A stretch of DNA of 64,000 bases from Flavobacterium reichenbachii (lineage in GTDB: Bacteria; Bacteroidota; Bacteroidia; Flavobacteriales; Flavobacteriaceae): positions 1-64,000 of the forward strand of contig NZ_MUHF01000012.1 of assembly GCF_002217435.1 (NCBI RefSeq), read 5' to 3'. The notes beneath the pieces are model-generated. The model was given only the letters and a program-made list of their open reading frames with translations. It did not search any database and was not told the origin of the DNA. Below, in pieces: positions 1 to 9,540 of this stretch; position 1 is the first letter of the stretch, and each line of letters starts with the position of its first letter. The translations under genes were made by a program, and so were the position numbers.

Positions 1-171
1 ACAAGTAAAACGCCTTTTATAAATTTACAAAATCTATGTTTCTATGTGTTGAATATAATTACACTCAACGGTTTAATTTATATAAAATCAGCTAGAAAAA
101 TAATTAGTAATAATTAGTGTAATTCGTGGCAAAAGCTAAAAAATGCTTATAAATCTGTGGCTTAAAAAAAA

Positions 172-2475
172 CTAGACGCTTCCCTGTAAAATCGAATATA
201 CCAATTCTTTAGTCGGTTTTTGGTCTTTTAGTTTTGAGCGGACTTCGTCAAAAGTTACTTTAAAGTCACAGCCCGATTTATAGGCGGCGCAGCCATAAGC
301 GGTTTTCCCTTTCAGAATGGTTCCTTTTTTGCATTTCGGACAGCTTAATGAATCTGAGCTTGCTTTTGATTCGGCAGTTTTATCCGTTTTTTTGGGTTCT
401 AGTTTTAGCTTGTAATTTTCTTCAAAACGAATCAAACCTTCAACAGTTCCGGCATCAGTTTTAAAGCCTTTTATGTTTACCGTAGAACCTTTTTGCACCA
501 GACGCAAATATTGGCTTTCTGTTATTTTTTTTTCTGCAAAAACGTACGGCAGCACAAAGTCGCAGCCCGATTTGTATTCACTGCATCCAAAAGCCGATTT
601 TCCTTTTATTAGATTTCCTTTCTGGCATTTTGGACAAGTTTCTGCCAAAATTCCGGCAGCTTTCTTTTTCTCTGCTTTTACAACTGGTTTCTGAATCGTT
701 GCGGCATGAGAAATATTAGCATGTTTAGTTTCGCTTCTTACTTCATATACCAAAGCTTCAACCATATGTTTCATGTTTTTAATAAAAGCAGCAGCCGTAA
801 AAGTTCCTTTCTCAATATCTTTCAATTGCTTTTCCCAGGTTCCCGTAAGTTCCGCAGATTTGACCAATTCATTCTGAATCGTATCAATCAACTGAATTCC
901 GGTTAAAGTGGGCAAAACCTGCTTTTTATTTCTAACAATATATTGACGCTTAAAAAGAGTCTCAATAATATTCGCACGCGTAGACGGACGTCCGATTCCG
1001 TTTTCCTTCATTAGTTCTCGTAAATCTTCGTCGTCAACTTGTTTGCCTGCGGTTTCCATGGCGCGCAGTAAAGTCGCTTCAGTAAACTGATTTGGCGGTT
1101 TGGTTTCTTTTTGAAGAAACGAAGGTTCGTGCGGTCCTTTTTCGCCTACCACAAAACTCGGCAGTAAATCGGGTTCTTTTTCTTTGGCATTCGGATCTTC
1201 AAAAACAACGCGAAATCCCTTTTTCAAGATTTCTTTTCCTGTGGTTTTAAAAGTCACATCGGCTGCTTTTCCAATTACTGTAGTGTTGGCAACCAGACAA
1301 TCGTCGTAAAATACGGCAATAAAACGCCTTGTAATAATATCGTAAACCTGCTGCTGATTGTAAGCCAGATTATTTTGTACTCCTGTTGGAATTATAGCGT
1401 GGTGATCTGTAACCTTTTTGTCGTTGAAAACCTTTGGCGATTTCTTGATTTTCTTTCCTAAAAGTGGCTGCGTCAATTCGGCATATGGGGTTAATTTTTG
1501 CAGAATTCCCGGTACTTTCGGATATATATCATTCGGTAAAAAAGTAGTATCAACTCTGGGATACGTAATTACTTTCTGCTCGTACAAAGTCTGTGCAATT
1601 TTCAGTGTTTCTTCTGCAGAAAATCCAAACTTTTGATTGCAGTATACTTGTAAACCTGTTAAGTCAAAAAGTTTTGGCGCATATTCGTTACCGTTCTTTT
1701 TATCAACAGAAACAATTTCGAAATCACTTTCTTTTACTTTTTCGGCCAGGATTTCTCCGTCTTCTTTTTTCAGGAAACGACCATCTTCATAACTAAAAAG
1801 AGTTTCTCTGTATAAAGTCTGCAATTCCCAATACGGCTGCGGTTTAAAATTTTCTATTTCTTTAAAACGGTCTACAACCATTGCCAAAGTTGGCGTCTGG
1901 ACGCGGCCAATAGAGAGAACTTGTTTGTAACCGCCGTGTTTTACGGTATACAAACGCGTTGCATTCATTCCTAATAACCAGTCGCCAATTGCTCTGGAAA
2001 AACCGGCATAAAACAAATTATCGTAGTTTTCAGAAGGTTTTAAATTGTCAAAACCTTCTTTTATGGCTTCTGTTGTTAAGGACGAAATCCACAAACGTTT
2101 TACTTCGCCTTTATAATGCGCTTCGTTCATGACCCAGCGCTGAATCAATTCTCCTTCCTGTCCGGCATCCCCGCAGTTGATAACCAGTTCGGCTTTGTCA
2201 AAGAGACTTTTAATGATTTTAAACTGTTTTTGAATTCCTGAATTCTGAACGACTTTGGTTTCGAATTTTTCAGGAAGCATCGGGAGGTTGTTCAAATCCC
2301 AGCTTTTCCAGTGTGGTCTGTAATCATTGGGTTCTTTTAAGGTGCATAAATGCCCAAAAGTGTATGTTACGGCATAACCGTTGCCTTCGTAATATCCATC
2401 GTGTTTGGTATTTGCACCCAAAACAGATGCAATTTCGCGCGCTACACTTGGTTTTTCAGCAATACATACCTTCAT
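172..2475 (-). CDS. topB: DNA topoisomerase III
   Basis: Type IA topoisomerase that relaxes or decatenates DNA by passing a strand through a covalent 5'-phosphotyrosyl nick. The 767-residue product starts with a Toprim domain (AEKPS at 6-10, acidic cluster CGDAGQEGE at 101-109). The catalytic tyrosine is Y305 in ITYPRVDT, and SIGRVQTPTL (about 188-197) is the usual type IA signature. The C-terminus carries two zinc-ribbon-like repeats of the CPKC...C...GCDF type, somewhat longer than the E. coli TopB tail but common in Bacteroidota. A purine-rich AGAAGGAGA stretch lies just upstream of the ATG, which is unusual in this phylum, where Shine-Dalgarno sequences are rare. The gene stands alone; about 550 bp separate it from the next gene. 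Family assignment is very secure; whether it is a chromosomal or a former mobile-element TopB copy cannot be told from the sequence. Confidence 0.96.
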   Translation of the reverse strand: MKVCIAEKPSVAREIASVLGANTKHDGYYEGNGYAVTYTFGHLCTLKEPNDYRPHWKSWDLNNLPMLPEKFETKVVQNSGIQKQFKIIKSLFDKAELVINCGDAGQEGELIQRWVMNEAHYKGEVKRLWISSLTTEAIKEGFDNLKPSENYDNLFYAGFSRAIGDWLLGMNATRLYTVKHGGYKQVLSIGRVQTPTLAMVVDRFKEIENFKPQPYWELQTLYRETLFSYEDGRFLKKEDGEILAEKVKESDFEIVSVDKKNGNEYAPKLFDLTGLQVYCNQKFGFSAEETLKIAQTLYEQKVITYPRVDTTFLPNDIYPKVPGILQKLTPYAELTQPLLGKKIKKSPKVFNDKKVTDHHAIIPTGVQNNLAYNQQQVYDIITRRFIAVFYDDCLVANTTVIGKAADVTFKTTGKEILKKGFRVVFEDPNAKEKEPDLLPSFVVGEKGPHEPSFLQKETKPPNQFTEATLLRAMETAGKQVDDEDLRELMKENGIGRPSTRANIIETLFKRQYIVRNKKQVLPTLTGIQLIDTIQNELVKSAELTGTWEKQLKDIEKGTFTAAAFIKNMKHMVEALVYEVRSETKHANISHAATIQKPVVKAEKKKAAGILAETCPKCQKGNLIKGKSAFGCSEYKSGCDFVLPYVFAEKKITESQYLRLVQKGSTVNIKGFKTDAGTVEGLIRFEENYKLKLEPKKTDKTAESKASSDSLSCPKCKKGTILKGKTAYGCAAYKSGCDFKVTFDEVRSKLKDQKPTKELVYSILQGSV

Positions 2476-2792
2476 TTTCTCCTTCTAAATTTGAAAGCGA
2501 AATTAGGCATTTTTTTTGGTTTGCCGTTAAGACATTAGGATCATAAAGTTTTTGCGGCTCTGGCGATGGCAGGAAGAAGAAGAGGTTTTATAATTACATT
2601 TAAAACGGCAGATCAACTCCATAAGTTCTTGTTTTAAGAAAGTAAATTATTTTTAACTTATTTTAAAACAGGTATTTATACGTGTTGTCGTGAAATTATT
2701 TATGACTAAAATTGCTTCACAATAATTACAATTTTAGAATATACTTTCCGTAAAACAAACTTTGGTAAATTTTGTCATTTTTTTGGAATTAT

Positions 2793-2842
2793 AAAGTGAG
2801 ATTTTAAGTCGATGGAACCGATTTGAAGTCTCACTTTTTTTT
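2793..2842 (+). terminator. hairpin with T-run, no obvious upstream gene
   Basis: AAAGTGAGA at 2793-2801 pairs with TCTCACTTT at 2829-2837 and is followed by a T-run, as in an intrinsic terminator for plus-strand transcription. There is no plus-strand gene between topB (which reads the other way) and here. The rest of 2476-3025 shows no coding signal; it is AT-rich and otherwise featureless. Confidence 0.5.
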
Positions 2843-3025
2843 AGCGAAATTCTATAGCCATTAAATTATTTCTGCAAATACAATCGTTTTTGTTAAACTA
2901 CACTCTTTCAATGCAAATCACGTAAAAATACGGGTTGCTATAATTGAATTAATTGGTATAATTGCCTGAAAATAAATTTGTTGTATTTGAAAATTACAAA
3001 ACAGAAAATTATAAATACTTTTAGC

Positions 3026-3358
3026 ATGGCAGTTATAATTAAAACAAATAATCCGTTGGAGCTTTTAAGTTTAATAAAGCAGGAAATTAGTTCAAAAAAT
3101 ATTGAAAACTGGTCGTACGATTGTGATGGCGATTTTACCCACACATCAGATCAATGGAAGTCAAAAGCATGGTTTATACCTGCTATACGCCCGGGAGAAT
3201 TAAGATTTGGAATTTTGGCGAACAAAAAATTTAAAATGACAGATAAAATTTATGGCGTTTATCACGGAAGATTTACAGAAATGCTGCTTTTAAATTTTGA
3301 CAACAAATTTTCTAACGCCATTGCTACTTCTCAAAAAACAGAGCCAGACAATTTTTAA
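3026..3358 (+). CDS. conserved hypothetical protein
   Basis: A 110-residue product if translation starts at the internal methionine (MAVIIKTNNP); an in-frame ATG at 2978 would add 16 residues but these look non-conserved and basic. No signal peptide or membrane segment. The middle contains the run NWSYDCDGDFTHTSDQW, rich in aromatic and acidic residues, and the C-terminal third has GVYHGRFTEMLL. From memory it resembles a widespread, uncharacterised family of small soluble Bacteroidota proteins with the same KTNNP...L opening; no function is known to me. It is a single gene between two minus-strand units. Confidence 0.7.
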   Translation: MAVIIKTNNPLELLSLIKQEISSKNIENWSYDCDGDFTHTSDQWKSKAWFIPAIRPGELRFGILANKKFKMTDKIYGVYHGRFTEMLLLNFDNKFSNAIATSQKTEPDNF

Positions 3359-3411
3359 TACGTAATTAGAATGAATTAGTTAGGTATAGTGCAGGTTTTT
3401 TTAACCTGCAC

Positions 3412-3897
3412 TTATTTATGAATCACATTTACGTATCCTAAAAGCTGTGCGATTGCCATAGAAGTAAAGGCAGCTCCAATTATAACCGAAAATATAAGAG
3501 TACCGTAATTAAAGCTCTTTTCTGCCTTGACAACAAATCGCTCTGGATTTTTAGAGCTGTATAGAATTTTGATATTCTTATTGATGTCATTTTTATACGA
3601 TCTGAAAAAGCTTGCATCTGTTGAGGCGTAATAATATGGTTTTCCTGTGATCAGTTTTTCTTCAAGAGTTTTAAATTCTATAATGGGTATTTTATAACCC
3701 TCGTCAGATTCATGCGACACAATTTTTCCCAGGCTTTCAATTCCGTTTTTTGTTATGGAGTTTAGAAATTCCAGATAATGAATTCCGTGGTATAAAATTA
3801 AACTTCCTACGATTAAGAAGCACACTACAGGTTTGTAAAAACCAAAGAAAATAAAGAGAATCAGTATAATAATTCCAGATTTTTTATCAAATTCCAT
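3412..3897 (-). CDS. membrane protein, DUF3592-like
   Basis: The 161-residue product has hydrophobic segments at about 7-40 and 132-155, with a soluble part between them. The central part (EGYKIPIIEFKTLEEKLITG ... ILYSSKNPERFVVKAE) has the layout of DUF3592 domains: a short beta-sandwich in which an IEF strand is followed by a YSSKNPERF segment, flanked by membrane helices. Function is unknown for that family. The gene begins 14 bp after the end of the upstream membrane protein gene (3912-4355), so the two are probably co-transcribed. Confidence 0.65.
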   Translation of the reverse strand: MEFDKKSGIIILILFIFFGFYKPVVCFLIVGSLILYHGIHYLEFLNSITKNGIESLGKIVSHESDEGYKIPIIEFKTLEEKLITGKPYYYASTDASFFRSYKNDINKNIKILYSSKNPERFVVKAEKSFNYGTLIFSVIIGAAFTSMAIAQLLGYVNVIHK

Positions 3898-3911
3898 TCT
3901 AATACTGGTTT

Positions 3912-4355
3912 TTATCTTTGCTCATAATGTCTCTTTTTATAATAAGGAAAAACCCAAAAGTCATATCCATCCGGAACATATGTCGGGCAGCGTTCTTCTT
4001 TGCAAATCTGAAAAGAACGAATCACATTTTCATACGTTGTTTTTTTACTGAATTTTAAATGAATGCCTTTAGCAGGATCTTGTAAATTTATGATATTCTG
4101 AATTTCCAGTCTAAAACGATCTAAAATACTGTCATCGTATTTTTCATTTCCGTTAAGCTCCAATGTCGTAATAGATTTTTTTTTCACATATTCCTCCAGA
4201 GTATATCCTATTATTTTTTCGAACTCTTTATCGCGATAACCAATAAAAGTCGCGTTTTCTTTGAATGCATCTTTTTTTATCATCCACAGCAAACATGCTG
4301 CAATAAAGAGGATAAAAAATGTTCCGTAGATAAAAAATGGTTTTATTTTGATCAA
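3912..4355 (-). CDS. membrane-anchored hypothetical protein
   Basis: A 147-residue product with one N-terminal hydrophobic segment (about 8-27) and a hydrophilic remainder, probably exposed on the far side of the inner membrane. There is a pair of cysteines near the C-terminus (ICKEERCPTY) and a basic tail. I do not recognise the family. It is the upstream member of a two-gene unit with the DUF3592-like gene; the PhzF-like gene stops 25 bp before its ATG, so all three may share a transcript. Confidence 0.6.
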   Translation of the reverse strand: MIKIKPFFIYGTFFILFIAACLLWMIKKDAFKENATFIGYRDKEFEKIIGYTLEEYVKKKSITTLELNGNEKYDDSILDRFRLEIQNIINLQDPAKGIHLKFSKKTTYENVIRSFQICKEERCPTYVPDGYDFWVFPYYKKRHYEQR

Positions 4356-4380
4356 AATTGATTTAAGTAAATCAGTTAAT

Positions 4381-5178
4381 TTATAAAATAAAATCTCCCT
4401 CCAAAATAATTACCGCTTCTCCCAGAATGCAGACTTTATCTTGCAAAAGTTCTGTGCGCATTGTTCCGGTTCGTGCTGAAGACTGATACGCATTGAGTTT
4501 TGTTTTATTGAGTTTTACAGCCCAGTATTTTGTCAAAAAGGTCTGAACGCCGCCCGTTACAGGATCTTCATCTGTTCCTGCCCACGGCCAAAAATAACGG
4601 TACTCAAAATCGAAATTTTCGTGATCTGAAACAGCCGTTACCAAAACACCGCTTATTCCGGAATGTGAATTGAGCAGCGCGGTGAAATCGGGTTTTAAAT
4701 CCGCCAATTCACGTGCACTTTCAATTTCTATTAAAATTATTTGATTGTTGGGACTGTATCTTTTGGCTGTAATTTCAGAAATTCCAAGTGCATCCAGCAT
4801 CTTTTGCGGTACGGTTGTTTCTTCTGTCTCATACACAGGAAATTGCATTTTGATTTTATCGCCTTCTTTTTCAATCAGCAATTCAACATTGTTATAATTG
4901 ATGAATTTTATGGTGTCGAATGAAGTGGTTTTAAAAACAATTTTAGAAGAAGCAAGTGTCGCATGCCCGCATAACGGAATTTCGGTTTTTGGCGAAAAAA
5001 ACCTGATGCTGTACGTATTTCCATTTAATTGTCTGATAAAAGCAGTTTCAGAAAAGCCAATTTCTGTCGCAATACTTTGCATGGTTTCGGTATCTAATGC
5101 ACTTTCGGGCAGACAAACTGCAGCAGGATTTCCTTTGAATTTTTCATTTGTAAACGAGTCAACAAAATAGGTTTTCAT
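4381..5178 (-). CDS. PhzF-family isomerase/epimerase-like protein
   Basis: The 265-residue product matches the PhzF/diaminopimelate-epimerase-like fold. The N-terminus has the FKGNPAAVC motif and a glutamate at the expected catalytic position (E44 in GFSETAF). The second half has GTDEDPVTGG, the signature that lines the active site of PhzF-like isomerases. Length is typical (about 260-290). Members that are not in phenazine operons, as here, act on unknown small substrates; no phenazine genes are nearby. Cytoplasmic, no signal peptide. Confidence 0.9.
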   Translation of the reverse strand: MKTYFVDSFTNEKFKGNPAAVCLPESALDTETMQSIATEIGFSETAFIRQLNGNTYSIRFFSPKTEIPLCGHATLASSKIVFKTTSFDTIKFINYNNVELLIEKEGDKIKMQFPVYETEETTVPQKMLDALGISEITAKRYSPNNQIILIEIESARELADLKPDFTALLNSHSGISGVLVTAVSDHENFDFEYRYFWPWAGTDEDPVTGGVQTFLTKYWAVKLNKTKLNAYQSSARTGTMRTELLQDKVCILGEAVIILEGDFIL

Positions 5179-5238
5179 TTTTTGATTGGATTGTTTGATG
5201 ATGTTAAAAGTAGGAAAGCGATTTGAATAAAACAGAAT

Positions 5239-5667
5239 CTAGATTTTAAAAATATCAAGTCTTTTGATCCAGGAAATTCCAGATTCTAAAAACGTAAGTC
5301 TGGTTTTGACTATTTTATCACTTTTATCTCTCGGATTTTTAGCTGCAAATCGTGCTGTAGAATTATTAAAATCTAATGTATATTTTGCATCAAAATCCTC
5401 TTTTTTATTAGAAGAAAAAGTAATTATATTGTCTTTTGCACTCCATTTTCCTTTTCCGTACGTATTTACTTCCGGCGGAGTTCCTCCCTGCATTTTCGAA
5501 TACGAATGAAATACAAATGTTCCGTCTGGATTTAAGGTCAGTTTGTATTCAATGACATGTTTTCCTTCTTCGCTAAGATTACGATTATAATCACCAGCAA
5601 ATTGATTGGATTGAGCTAAAAGCGTTAGATTTGAGATTAGTAGGAGGACAGAGAGTAGTAATTTCAT
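5239..5667 (-). CDS. secreted hypothetical protein
   Basis: The 142-residue product starts with a clear signal peptide (MKLLLSVLLLISNLTLLAQS, cleavage probably after the AQS region). The mature part has a pattern of short strands (IEYKLTLNPDGTFVFHSY, GKGKWSAKDNIITF) seen in small lipocalin-like or copy-number-rich periplasmic proteins of Flavobacteria. No catalytic motif. It lies downstream of a small membrane protein gene with a 30-bp gap. Confidence 0.6.
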   Translation of the reverse strand: MKLLLSVLLLISNLTLLAQSNQFAGDYNRNLSEEGKHVIEYKLTLNPDGTFVFHSYSKMQGGTPPEVNTYGKGKWSAKDNIITFSSNKKEDFDAKYTLDFNNSTARFAAKNPRDKSDKIVKTRLTFLESGISWIKRLDIFKI

Positions 5668-5697
5668 AATTTAGCTTTTATAAAGATTAGTTAGAAG

Positions 5698-6156
5698 TTA
5701 TTTTGATAATCGCTCTAGAATGGCAAATGATTTTTTAACCTTATCAAGGTACGTTATATATATTCCTGCACAAAAAATAACCATGAAAAATAAAACCAGA
5801 TACCATTTTAAAAACAAGGTATTAAAATAAAGAAAGCAGGATAGTATTAAATTAAGGATCACTACAAAAGCAATTAAATTTTTCATCATGCCGGGCAGAT
5901 CAAAAGTAAGTTCAATTACTAATTCTTTTGCGTCCTTTTCAGATACAGTGCCTTCAATTACTGGTCTAATTTGATTTCTCGCATTAGAATCGAAAGAGGG
6001 ATAAATAACAAAATTTCCATTAACATCTACTTTTCCTTCAAATAAGATCTTTGAGTTATCCTTTTTAAAAGACTCTACGTTTCTATTTAATACTTCTGTA
6101 AAATCTTTTTTATCTAAAAGGCTGTAAATAATTTTTTTCTGTTTAAACAAATTCAT
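5698..6156 (-). CDS. small membrane protein of unknown function
   Basis: 152 residues. The N-terminal two thirds are soluble; two adjacent hydrophobic helices lie at about 90-110 and 115-135 and are followed by a short basic tail. The soluble part contains FEGKVDVNGNFVIYPSFD, a beta-rich stretch. I do not recognise the family. Its location in a run of small minus-strand envelope genes suggests an envelope role, but this is inference only. Confidence 0.55.
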   Translation of the reverse strand: MNLFKQKKIIYSLLDKKDFTEVLNRNVESFKKDNSKILFEGKVDVNGNFVIYPSFDSNARNQIRPVIEGTVSEKDAKELVIELTFDLPGMMKNLIAFVVILNLILSCFLYFNTLFLKWYLVLFFMVIFCAGIYITYLDKVKKSFAILERLSK

Positions 6157-6227
6157 GCTTTAAGATCTTATGTTTGGTATTCGTTTTTTATGCCCAAGTC
6201 TGTTTGGAGTTCTTTACAAAAAACCTT

Positions 6228-6668
6228 TTATTTTTCTAATTCGATTTTGAGTCTTTCGATGATCTTCTTTTTGAATTCTCTTTTTATCATTATGTTTCTA
6301 TATAAACCTAAATCCTGATTGATCAGCTGCCATCCTGATTCTCTGTTTCTATATACCGCCACAAAACCAATATTTGTCCCTTCGTCAAAACCAGGTCTTG
6401 TCCAGGCATCTATTCTTTTGCCATCCAGATTAAAAGAAATATCATGCCAATAGTCGGTAGGATTTTTATCTTTTAAATCTGCATGATTAAGATTCATTTT
6501 TTCTAATGCCTTGATAATATCCTTTTCCGGATACTTGAGATAATACGTTTCTGCATAAGGATAGCTTCCCGCAGCATAAATGTGGAAAGTAGAAAAAAAC
6601 GAAATTAAATTATAAGTGATTGTGAGAAGTATTGCAATAACAATTACGAGCTTAAATTTAGATTTCAT
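6228..6668 (-). CDS. membrane-anchored hypothetical protein
   Basis: 146 residues with one N-terminal hydrophobic segment (about 7-27) that could be a signal anchor. The remainder contains WHDISFNLDGKRIDAW and a terminal basic amphipathic helix (FKKKIIERLKIELEK). No known family recognised. The upstream side of this gene is occupied by a two-copy 119-bp hairpin repeat. Confidence 0.5.
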   Translation of the reverse strand: MKSKFKLVIVIAILLTITYNLISFFSTFHIYAAGSYPYAETYYLKYPEKDIIKALEKMNLNHADLKDKNPTDYWHDISFNLDGKRIDAWTRPGFDEGTNIGFVAVYRNRESGWQLINQDLGLYRNIMIKREFKKKIIERLKIELEK

Positions 6669-6691
6669 TATTTGGATTTTGGTTAAGTTTT

Positions 6692-6860
6692 GTTTTTGGT
6701 AAACCTAACAGGTTTTTAAAACCTGTTAGGTTTCGTTGCGTAATCTTTGTCGAGCTTCTTTTGCGATCCTTCCTTCGTCAGGATGACAGGCGTAACTCCG
6801 TAAATAAAATGTTTTCGGTAAACCTAACAGGTTTTTAAAACTGTTAGGTTTCGTTGTGTT
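6692..6860. repeat. two-copy 119-bp hairpin repeat
   Basis: Two copies of the unit found in the large array at 14.0-15.2 kb. The AAACCTAACAGG stem begins at 6701 and again at 6820, exactly 119 bp apart. Between the stems lies the same ...GCGTAATCTTTGTCGAGC... segment as in the array. The second hairpin has lost one C in its right arm. The pair sits between the start of the 6228-6668 gene and the stop of the 6874-7638 gene. Confidence 0.9.
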
Positions 6861-6873
6861 TCTTTATATCACA

Positions 6874-7638
6874 CTAAGATTCATCGACAATCCAAGATGG
6901 ATATTCCTCTACATATACCCATTTATTCTTTTCTTTTTTAATAAAAATAAAACTTCTGCAGATCTTGTTTTCATTGCAATAAAACGAAAACAAATAACAG
7001 CCTTTGGTATTATTTTTATTTAAAACCAAACGATATATTTTAGAAGCTCTGACACAAAGCTCGTCTTTGGAGGAAGTATTTTCTTTTTCGTATTGGTAAT
7101 ACGAATCGTTTAATTCCGCTCTCAAAAACGGCTTGTCCTGGCCTTTATAATGCAATTGTTTTTTTATCAAATCGATGTATTCTTCGCCTATAATGGTATC
7201 CATTCGGGCCATGCTGTTGTCTCTAAAATCAGCAAGTAAATACTCGTAGTTTTGTTTCCAGTCGGTTTCATTCTGTAAGTTGGATGCGGCAGGAGTATAT
7301 TTGTAAGCAAATAAAGTATCGCTGATCAATACTTTAATTTTTTTTGTTTTTAAAACTGCAGCAATAGAATCAGAATAAGAATCCAAATGAATCAAATCCT
7401 TTTTGGCAGCTTCTTTTTTTACCGGATCATCCTCCATTGCAACTCCCATTTTTAAACCAAAAGCAGCCATTTTGTAACCCTTTTTTCCTTTTAAAAAACT
7501 CGCCATCGAATTGGGATTCTCGTTTAAATATTGACTGAGTGTCTGACTGATAATTTCTTTTTCGGTTTTAAAATCAATGGTTTGTGAATACGAAAAGTGA
7601 ACAGAAAAAATAAAAAATAAAATCGAAAATAGTTTCAT
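6874..7638 (-). CDS. secreted hypothetical protein
   Basis: 254 residues starting with a signal peptide (MKLFSILFFIFSVHFSYSQ). The mature protein is mixed alpha/beta with a long charged helical part in the N-terminal half and a beta-rich C-terminus containing a CYLFSFYCNENKICRSF cysteine cluster. I do not recognise the family. Isolated minus-strand gene flanked by the 119-bp repeats downstream. Confidence 0.55.
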   Translation of the reverse strand: MKLFSILFFIFSVHFSYSQTIDFKTEKEIISQTLSQYLNENPNSMASFLKGKKGYKMAAFGLKMGVAMEDDPVKKEAAKKDLIHLDSYSDSIAAVLKTKKIKVLISDTLFAYKYTPAASNLQNETDWKQNYEYLLADFRDNSMARMDTIIGEEYIDLIKKQLHYKGQDKPFLRAELNDSYYQYEKENTSSKDELCVRASKIYRLVLNKNNTKGCYLFSFYCNENKICRSFIFIKKEKNKWVYVEEYPSWIVDES

Positions 7639-7767
7639 GTATTTTTATTGAGTTATGCAATCAGATCAGTAAAATTAATGCTTCAGAAACCAAAGCGTAT
7701 TTATGGCAGCCGTATTTCTTTTCAAATATAAGTTTTTTCTTCTTTGCAGGTTATTGGAGCAGTTAGA

Positions 7768-7800
7768 AAGTTGGGAGACTTTCGCACGGCAGTTAAACTC
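7768..7800. repeat. fragment of REP-like element
   Basis: The stretch around GGGAGACTTTCGCACGGCAG resembles the arms of the longer inverted-repeat elements at 18914-19058 and 19652-19796. It lies within 10 bp of the stop codon of the downstream-facing WG-repeat gene, the same placement as its relatives. Confidence 0.45.
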
Positions 7801-7805
7801 AGTTT

Positions 7806-8936
7806 TTATTTTTTGTATAAGACTTTTTGTTTTTCATTTATGATGATATATTCTCCATTTGATTTCACAAAATAGACAAAATCATTTTCATTAAACGACC
7901 AATTCTTTACTTTGGATTTTTCAGTAGGAACTGCATTCAAATATTCTATTATTTCGCTGTAACCGCCTCTTTTAATTTTTTCATATTCAAACGGTACAAT
8001 CACCTTATTGTCAAAATCTATAATTCCCCATTTATTATTCTTTAAAGCCATAATTCTTTTATTGAATTTTAAATCCTCAAAGAAATTAAGATTTTCATAT
8101 TCGGCAGGAATAATGGTGTTGGCAGTAGAATCAATTAATCCAATCTTGTCTTCTAATTTAACCTGTCTGTATTTGCTGTGTTTGTCTAGTTTATCACTTG
8201 TCCCGTAAATGCCATCGTATACGCAATCGATTATCAGTTTGTTTTTATTGTCCAAAACCCCTTTTTTTCTGTTTTTTGTTACAATATATTCGTCAGAACG
8301 CGGTTCGATATCATCATACTTAAAATCAACCAAAACCTTGTTGTTTTCGTCTATAACGCCCCATTGATTGTTTAGTTGAGCCTTGATTTTTTTAGAGCTG
8401 CCCAATTCAATAGATTGATATTTAAAAGGAATTTTGATAGTTCCATTTAGGTCAATTGCACCATATAGGGTATTGGATTGTGCCATTAAAATTTCTGAGC
8501 CATATGTAGAATCTATTTTATCATACCACGGACCTTTTTCTTTTCCGTTAAAATCGATCAGGATACTTTTGTTGTCTTTTTCTGCAATTAAAGTTGAGAG
8601 TGATGAAGTAGATCTTATACCATCATATTTTTTAGAAACCGGCTTATTTTGAAGATCTACCAAAAAACTTTTCTTATCTGCTTCAACAGATACGATTTTT
8701 CCATTATCATAGACCGCGATTACATTATCATATTGTACGGGAATAACAATTTTTTTGTTTTTGTCATCATACAATCCGTATTTTTTACCTTCTTGGATTC
8801 CCCAAAGACTATTAGAAAAACAAGTTCCAAGGCGTTGTTCTGGATCATTCCTTATGGTGAGTTCATTTGCAGGTTTATTTTGCGCTAAAGATAAATTGTA
8901 GATGAATAGAAATAGAAACAATACGGTTGTTCTCAT
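7806..8936 (-). CDS. WG-repeat secreted protein
   Basis: The product carries many copies of the WG repeat, recognisable as NNQWGVIDENNKVLVDFKY, KNNKWGIIDFDNKVIVPFEY and the weaker copies KKYGLYDDKNKKIVIPVQY and LYGAIDLNGTIKIPFKY. These form a beta-structure of unknown function, common in secreted Bacteroidota proteins. The start is placed at the internal methionine followed by TTVLFLFLFIYNLSLAQ, which gives a proper signal peptide; the longer frame from 9011 adds 25 polar residues before the signal and is less likely. The mature protein is about 355 residues. A REP-like fragment lies just after the stop. Confidence 0.85.
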   Translation of the reverse strand: MRTTVLFLFLFIYNLSLAQNKPANELTIRNDPEQRLGTCFSNSLWGIQEGKKYGLYDDKNKKIVIPVQYDNVIAVYDNGKIVSVEADKKSFLVDLQNKPVSKKYDGIRSTSSLSTLIAEKDNKSILIDFNGKEKGPWYDKIDSTYGSEILMAQSNTLYGAIDLNGTIKIPFKYQSIELGSSKKIKAQLNNQWGVIDENNKVLVDFKYDDIEPRSDEYIVTKNRKKGVLDNKNKLIIDCVYDGIYGTSDKLDKHSKYRQVKLEDKIGLIDSTANTIIPAEYENLNFFEDLKFNKRIMALKNNKWGIIDFDNKVIVPFEYEKIKRGGYSEIIEYLNAVPTEKSKVKNWSFNENDFVYFVKSNGEYIIINEKQKVLYKK

Positions 8937-9045
8937 AAAGGGTAAGAGTATTTGTTGTGGCTTTTGTTTTGGATAATTTTTTTGGTTTTGCACTGTCGCC
9001 CAATACTTCATAAGGCGGGAAATTTTGATGCAAGATAAAAAACAT

Positions 9046-9540
9046 TTAATAGAGTCGGTATCTTCTTGCTTTTATATAATTGATCAGGAAATAAAGTAGA
9101 ATTGCGATGATGATGTAAAAAGAAACTTTAAAATAAATCCCCATATAAAAAGAACACAACTCATAATTATAATATTCCTGAGGGGCATCTTTCAAAAAAT
9201 AATCGTTTGTTAATTTACTTTTGTAAAGGGCGTGTTCATTTAAATTTGAACCCAGATATTCTTGCTTCCCTACAGACAATCTTATTTTAGAATGATTACT
9301 AGATAATTCGCCTTCAATAACAAAAGTTCCTATTCCGTTTTCTGGTCCTGTATCCTGATACGCTCTTTCGATTACTAAAAAATCTGTAGTCATGTTTGAT
9401 TTTGTATTTTTAAAGCTTTTTATATTTTCATATTCTCTAAAATACCGATTAGAATAAACATCCAAAGAAGTAACCAGTACAGAGATCATTATATTGCCAA
9501 TTAAACAGATGACACCAATGATCTGTAAGATGTTTTTCAT
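9046..9540 (-). CDS. two-helix membrane protein, unknown
   Basis: 164 residues with hydrophobic segments at about 4-25 and 135-157, placing residues 26-134 on the extracytoplasmic side if the N-terminus is cytoplasmic. The loop contains FVIEGELSSNHSKIRLSVG, a beta-rich stretch. No family recognised. It ends 110 bp upstream of the WG-repeat signal-peptide start. Confidence 0.5.
   Translation of the reverse strand: MKNILQIIGVICLIGNIMISVLVTSLDVYSNRYFREYENIKSFKNTKSNMTTDFLVIERAYQDTGPENGIGTFVIEGELSSNHSKIRLSVGKQEYLGSNLNEHALYKSKLTNDYFLKDAPQEYYNYELCSFYMGIYFKVSFYIIIAILLYFLINYIKARRYRLY

Noticed and set aside
4381..5178. Considered a phenazine biosynthesis locus because of the PhzF-like gene.
   Set aside because: No other phenazine genes are present; PhzF-like isomerases are widespread outside that pathway.
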